A stretch of 35,953 bases of DNA from Oscillospiraceae bacterium (GTDB lineage: Bacteria > Bacillota > Clostridia > Oscillospirales > Acutalibacteraceae). The position numbers and the translations under genes are program-made. The stretch covers positions 1 to 35,953 of the forward strand of contig CADAMO010000010.1 in assembly GCA_902788995.1 (NCBI GenBank), in the 5' to 3' direction. This document shows positions 33,311-35,953 of the stretch, piece by piece (the first letter of the stretch is position 1; each line of letters opens with the position of its first letter). The notes below the pieces were generated by a model. That model was given only the letters and a program-made list of their open reading frames with translations. It made no database searches and was not told the DNA's origin.

Positions 33311-33994
33311 TTAATGCTCTGTCTCCGACGGAGACGCTGTTTCGGTTGAATAATTATCAAACTTTCCGAATTGGTCGAACGGCCAGATCCGGTAGATGAT
33401 CCTGCCGACGATCTGCTCCTTGGCAACGGGGCCGATGGAGGTGTTGCGGGAGTCAATGGAAACGTCCCGGTCGTCTCCCATCACGAAGACGCGGTCCTCC
33501 GGCACCTGATAGGGCAGCTCGATATCGCACTCGCCGAAGGCCTTGTTGTGAACGTAGGGTTCCTCGATGATCTCACCGTTCACCAGCACGTTGCCCTCTT
33601 TGGTGATATCCACCCAATCGCCGGCCTGGGCAATCACCCGTTTGACCAGAATTTTGTTGTTGTAGTAGAAGGCGATGACGTCGCCCGTATCGAATTTGCC
33701 GCCCTTGACGGAAATCACGATGTTGCCTTCGTCAAGCGTCGGCGTCATGGATTTGCCGTAGATCCGCAGCACGGGCAGCAGCAGCACGGCGATCAGGACC
33801 GCAACAGCGGAAACCGTGGTCAGCGTAAAGATCGTGTTGCGCAGCACCCTGAAAAAGTCGCTTTTGTAACGGAGCCGCTTCCGCTCTTTGGAGAGCTGCC
33901 CGTTCGAGGGCCTTCCCTTCCGCCTGACGGTGGAAGCCTTGCCGTATTTCGGCTTGCTCTTCTTTAATTGCTCCGCAGAAGGGAGTTCATCCAA
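33311..33994 (-). CDS. Signal peptidase I of the pilus operon
   Basis: 227 aa. One membrane helix (about 53-78), catalytic Ser82 in YGKSMTPTLDEG, Lys118 in KILVKRVIAQAGD, and the box MGDDRDVSIDSRNTSIG. It cuts signal peptides of exported proteins; in pilus loci a dedicated copy helps pilin secretion or assembly. The cytoplasmic N-tail of about 50 residues is long and basic and carries LPSAEQL at 4-10, like the five motifs of the upstream gene. TTG start at 33994, overlapping the upstream gene by 31 bases; the only nearby ATG is in the other frame. Confidence 0.92.
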   Translation of the reverse strand: MDELPSAEQLKKSKPKYGKASTVRRKGRPSNGQLSKERKRLRYKSDFFRVLRNTIFTLTTVSAVAVLIAVLLLPVLRIYGKSMTPTLDEGNIVISVKGGKFDTGDVIAFYYNNKILVKRVIAQAGDWVDITKEGNVLVNGEIIEEPYVHNKAFGECDIELPYQVPEDRVFVMGDDRDVSIDSRNTSIGPVAKEQIVGRIIYRIWPFDQFGKFDNYSTETASPSETEH

Positions 33995-35286
33995 ATATGA
34001 ATCTTCTGATTCCGTTTTTTTTTTACCGGCGCGGCCTCTTCGTCGCTGAATTCCTCCGTCCGCGGAGCAGTTCTGCTCTGCGCCGGGGCGTCGGCCCGTT
34101 CGGCGTAGCCTCTCATCCGGCCCTTACGGGGAGCGGACGCGTCGCTGTTTTTGCTGTACCCGGAGAAATCGTCGAACTCCTCGTCCCGGAGAAAATCCTC
34201 ATAGGAGATGTAGCCGACCTTTTGCGGTCCGTTGGTGGGCTTGGGCGCCGCCGCGGGCTGCTCCGGTTTTTTCGCCTCCTCAGGCTGCGGCGGATCTTCC
34301 GTCAGCACCTGCTTGATCTGCCGGACGCTGTCCTGAAAGGCCAGATTGCCGTACAGATTTTCTTCCTCCAGCTGCGCCTTGAGCTGCGCCAGCGTGGGAA
34401 GCATCTCCAGGCGGCTTTTCATCGGCTCGCTCCGACTTTCGGCGGGCGCCTCCGTCTCACGGGGCGCGGGCCTGCGGATCGGTTCCGGCGCGCGGGCCGG
34501 AGACGGCTCTTTCGCCGCGGCCGGCTGCCGCATGGCGCCCTGTTCCCGAAGGACGGCGGAGCGCATTTCCCGGAGATCCGCCAGCGACGGCAGGTAATCG
34601 GCGGAATGCGGCGCAGCAGGGGCGGAAGGAGCGAGCTCCTCCGTATTGAGCCGATCCTGCGTATCAAGCCGGTCCTGCGAGACGTCCGCCCTGGCCTCTT
34701 CCCGCAGAAAGCTCAGCTGCGTCAGCGTGGGCAGATCCATCGCGGAAAGCGCGGGGCGGGGTTCCTCCGCCGGCGCGGGACGGACTTCCGGCACGTAGGC
34801 CGGGCGGGATTCCGCCGGGGCCGGACGGGAAACGGCGCGGCGCAGGGGTTCATCCTGCGGGACCGCCTCGCGTTTGGCCGGGACTGCGCGGACGTACCGG
34901 GCGGCGGGCTTTTTCTGCCGGGGCGTGACCGCCGAGACCGCCGCATTGCGGGGCGCGGGCTGTTCGGCAGCTTTGGCGCGGCGCGCATATTCGTACGCGA
35001 TGGCCGCCTGCCTTCTCTCCTGCTGCTGCGCGCTTTCACTGCGCAGCGCGGTCAGCTGTGAAAGCGTGGGGATATCCGCCCGAAGGGCAGAAGCCGCAAA
35101 CGCCGACGCGTTTTCGCCGGGTTCCGCTGCCGGTTCTTCCGGCGGCGGAGCGGTCTCTTCCTGTACGGCCTCTTCATACAGAAGCCTGAGCTGCGACAGC
35201 GAGGGAAGCGATTCCGCCGTGAGCCGTTGGCGCGGGTTATTTTCAGTTGACCTCACAGAGGGTGAGGAAAAACCCGAAATATCCAT
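33964..35286 (-). CDS. Disordered protein with five LP[ST]LxQL motifs, function unknown
   Basis: 440 aa, no signal peptide or membrane helix, so cytoplasmic. Most is Pro/Ala/Glu/Arg-rich low-complexity linker. In it stand five short motifs: LPSLSQL (27-33), IPTLSQL (72-78), LPTLTQL (185-191), LPSLADL (232-238) and LPTLAQL (296-302), each continuing as a charged amphipathic helix (for example RLLYEEA, TALRSESA, SFLREEARA). The C-terminal part has an acidic patch (YEDFLRDEEFDDF) and a basic end (KKKRNQKIHIW). The next gene product, signal peptidase I, starts with a like motif. I know no described family; a scaffold or adaptor that gathers secretion partners is a guess. ATG 35286 with GGAAG upstream. 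Confidence 0.8.
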   Translation of the reverse strand: MDISGFSSPSVRSTENNPRQRLTAESLPSLSQLRLLYEEAVQEETAPPPEEPAAEPGENASAFAASALRADIPTLSQLTALRSESAQQQERRQAAIAYEYARRAKAAEQPAPRNAAVSAVTPRQKKPAARYVRAVPAKREAVPQDEPLRRAVSRPAPAESRPAYVPEVRPAPAEEPRPALSAMDLPTLTQLSFLREEARADVSQDRLDTQDRLNTEELAPSAPAAPHSADYLPSLADLREMRSAVLREQGAMRQPAAAKEPSPARAPEPIRRPAPRETEAPAESRSEPMKSRLEMLPTLAQLKAQLEEENLYGNLAFQDSVRQIKQVLTEDPPQPEEAKKPEQPAAAPKPTNGPQKVGYISYEDFLRDEEFDDFSGYSKNSDASAPRKGRMRGYAERADAPAQSRTAPRTEEFSDEEAAPVKKKRNQKIHIWMNSLLRSN

Positions 35287-35311
35287 AAAAACTTCCTTCT
35301 CTAATCTTCTG

Positions 35312-35536
35312 TTATGAACGGTCCGCGCCGTGATCAGCCAGCAGGAAACGGTTTTTCAGAAGCTTCTGGGTATCCGCCAGCTCTCTGCTGATGTTCTCAA
35401 GCCGGGTATTCAGCGCGTCAAGATCTTCGTTCATCTTGTTCTGCTCCGACAGCAGCCTGTCGATCTCCTGCCGCTCGATGATCAGCAGATCCAGCAGATC
35501 CGTGCGGGTCAGCCTGCGCAACTCCTTATCAGTCAT
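35312..35536 (-). CDS. Small coiled-coil protein heading the pilus operon
   Basis: 74 aa, starting MTDKELRRLTRTDLLDLLI, then a coiled coil (about 20-62: heptad-like ERQEIDRLLSEQNK, LNTRLENISRELADTQKLL). Cytoplasmic, no membrane segment. I chose ATG 35536 because AGGAGG stands 11 bases upstream; the frame is open to 35662 but that part is Gly/Arg-rich and unsupported. Similar short proteins sit before pilus or signal peptidase genes in clostridia as far as I recall; the role is unknown. 25 bases separate it from the LP[ST]LxQL gene. Confidence 0.75.
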   Translation of the reverse strand: MTDKELRRLTRTDLLDLLIIERQEIDRLLSEQNKMNEDLDALNTRLENISRELADTQKLLKNRFLLADHGADRS

Positions 35537-35742
35537 AACAAAGGGCACCTCCTGTTGAAATAGTCGCTCTTTCCGGAATCCGGCCCGGGTGCGCCGCGCG
35601 CTCGTTTCTTTCGCGCCGGTCGCTGTTCCGTCCGGGCCCCCGCTGCATCCTGTGCCGCCCATACGGCCCGTTCGCCGTCGGTCTGACGGGAAAATCCGGA
35701 AAAAGACGCAGATACAGCCGGAATTTCAATGTTTACGAGGCT

Positions 35743-35770
35743 ATTTTAACAGATCAAAGTACACTTTAAG
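35743..35770 (-). promoter_or_regulatory. Possible promoter of the pilus operon
   Basis: Leftward TAAAAT (35748-35743) with CTTAAA (35770-35765) at 16 bases. The -35 box is poor. It would give a GC-rich leader of about 200 bases that includes a CCGTC/GACGG stem, before ATG 35536. Confidence 0.35.
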
Positions 35771-35882
35771 TTTGCGGAAGGTTAGCTTTAGGTTACAACA
35801 GCAAAAATTTTTTCACTTTTTTTGGTTCATCACGGAAAATTGTGGGATACAGCAATTACTGCTCCACCAATTAATACTTGAA

Positions 35883-35945
35883 GATTTCTGCTTGTCTAAA
35901 CGCCGCAATACGGCGTCAGAAATCCTCGACAGGCGACAGCCTGTC
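35883..35945. repeat. Two perfect hairpins at the right edge
   Basis: First: GATTTCTG (35883-35890) pairs with CAGAAATC (35917-35924), and inside it ACGCCG (35900-35905) pairs with CGGCGT (35911-35916), leaving a 9-base bulge on one side. Second: GACAGGC (35928-35934) pairs with GCCTGTC (35939-35945) around GACA. No gene seen in 35537-35953 otherwise. Could be the end of a small RNA, of a mobile element, or a regulatory leader running out of the window. Confidence 0.7.
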
Positions 35946-35953
35946 TTGCGGTT

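Noticed and set aside
35883-35945. Integron attC site
   Set aside because: No R-box core sites or integrase; the symmetry alone is not enough.
1-35953. CRISPR array, tRNA or rRNA genes
   Set aside because: No regularly spaced repeats, no tRNA cloverleaf motifs and no rRNA sequence noticed by eye on either strand; a tool scan would be firmer.

Overview
The window is a 36-kb chromosomal stretch of a GC-rich Gram-positive bacterium, most likely a gut or host-associated clostridium (Bacillota). The grounds are strong AGGAGG ribosome binding sites, TTGACA/TATAAT-type promoters, LPxTG sortase pili, lipoproteins with lipoboxes, and tungsten and ferredoxin enzymes of an anaerobe. No tRNA, rRNA, CRISPR array or intact insertion sequence was seen.

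Left part (1-10 kb). It opens with a cut-off response regulator, an HxlR-type regulator facing a broken Old Yellow Enzyme gene, a broken GH16 glucanase, an alpha/beta hydrolase that shares its N-terminal leader with the GH16 gene, a GH3 beta-glycosidase, a broken FAD oxidoreductase, pyrimidine-nucleoside phosphorylase, an MTA/SAH nucleosidase made as a lipoprotein, and a small DUF3592 membrane protein. Three genes here have lost internal sequence, so this part appears to be decaying. A 109-nt near-perfect palindrome lies between the hydrolase and GH3 genes.

Middle part (10.1-21.5 kb). This is a compact tungsten-enzyme island. Leftward: tupA-tupB-tupC (tungstate ABC importer), moeA, a moeA fused to a periplasmic-binding-protein-like domain, moaC, moaA and a MOSC gene. 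Rightward: mogA, a ThiF/MoeB-like E1 enzyme, an aldehyde:ferredoxin oxidoreductase (AOR family), moaD and a four-cluster polyferredoxin. The two operons diverge from one 300-bp region that holds two well-formed promoters, repeats of TTATTG(T/C)AATAA placed on both -35 boxes, and a multi-helix RNA leader in front of tupA. Together they import tungstate, build the pterin, insert the metal, and oxidise aldehydes with electrons passed to ferredoxin. No moaE is present.

A GH78 alpha-L-rhamnosidase-like gene follows (21.5-23.8 kb). Its coding frame extends upstream of the first ATG, and it seems to have a frameshift next to a GTG start.

Right part (24-35.5 kb, leftward). This is a sortase pilus operon. 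In transcription order: a small coiled-coil protein, a 440-aa disordered protein with five LP[ST]LxQL motifs, signal peptidase I (with the same kind of motif at its N-terminus), a 1660-aa von Willebrand A tip adhesin (LPHTG), the pilus backbone (LPSTG), a class C sortase, a minor pilin (IPRTG) and a second sortase. Stem-loops without U-tracts flank the backbone pilin gene, and its start lies in a run of 13 A. The last 70 bases hold two further perfect hairpins of unknown nature.
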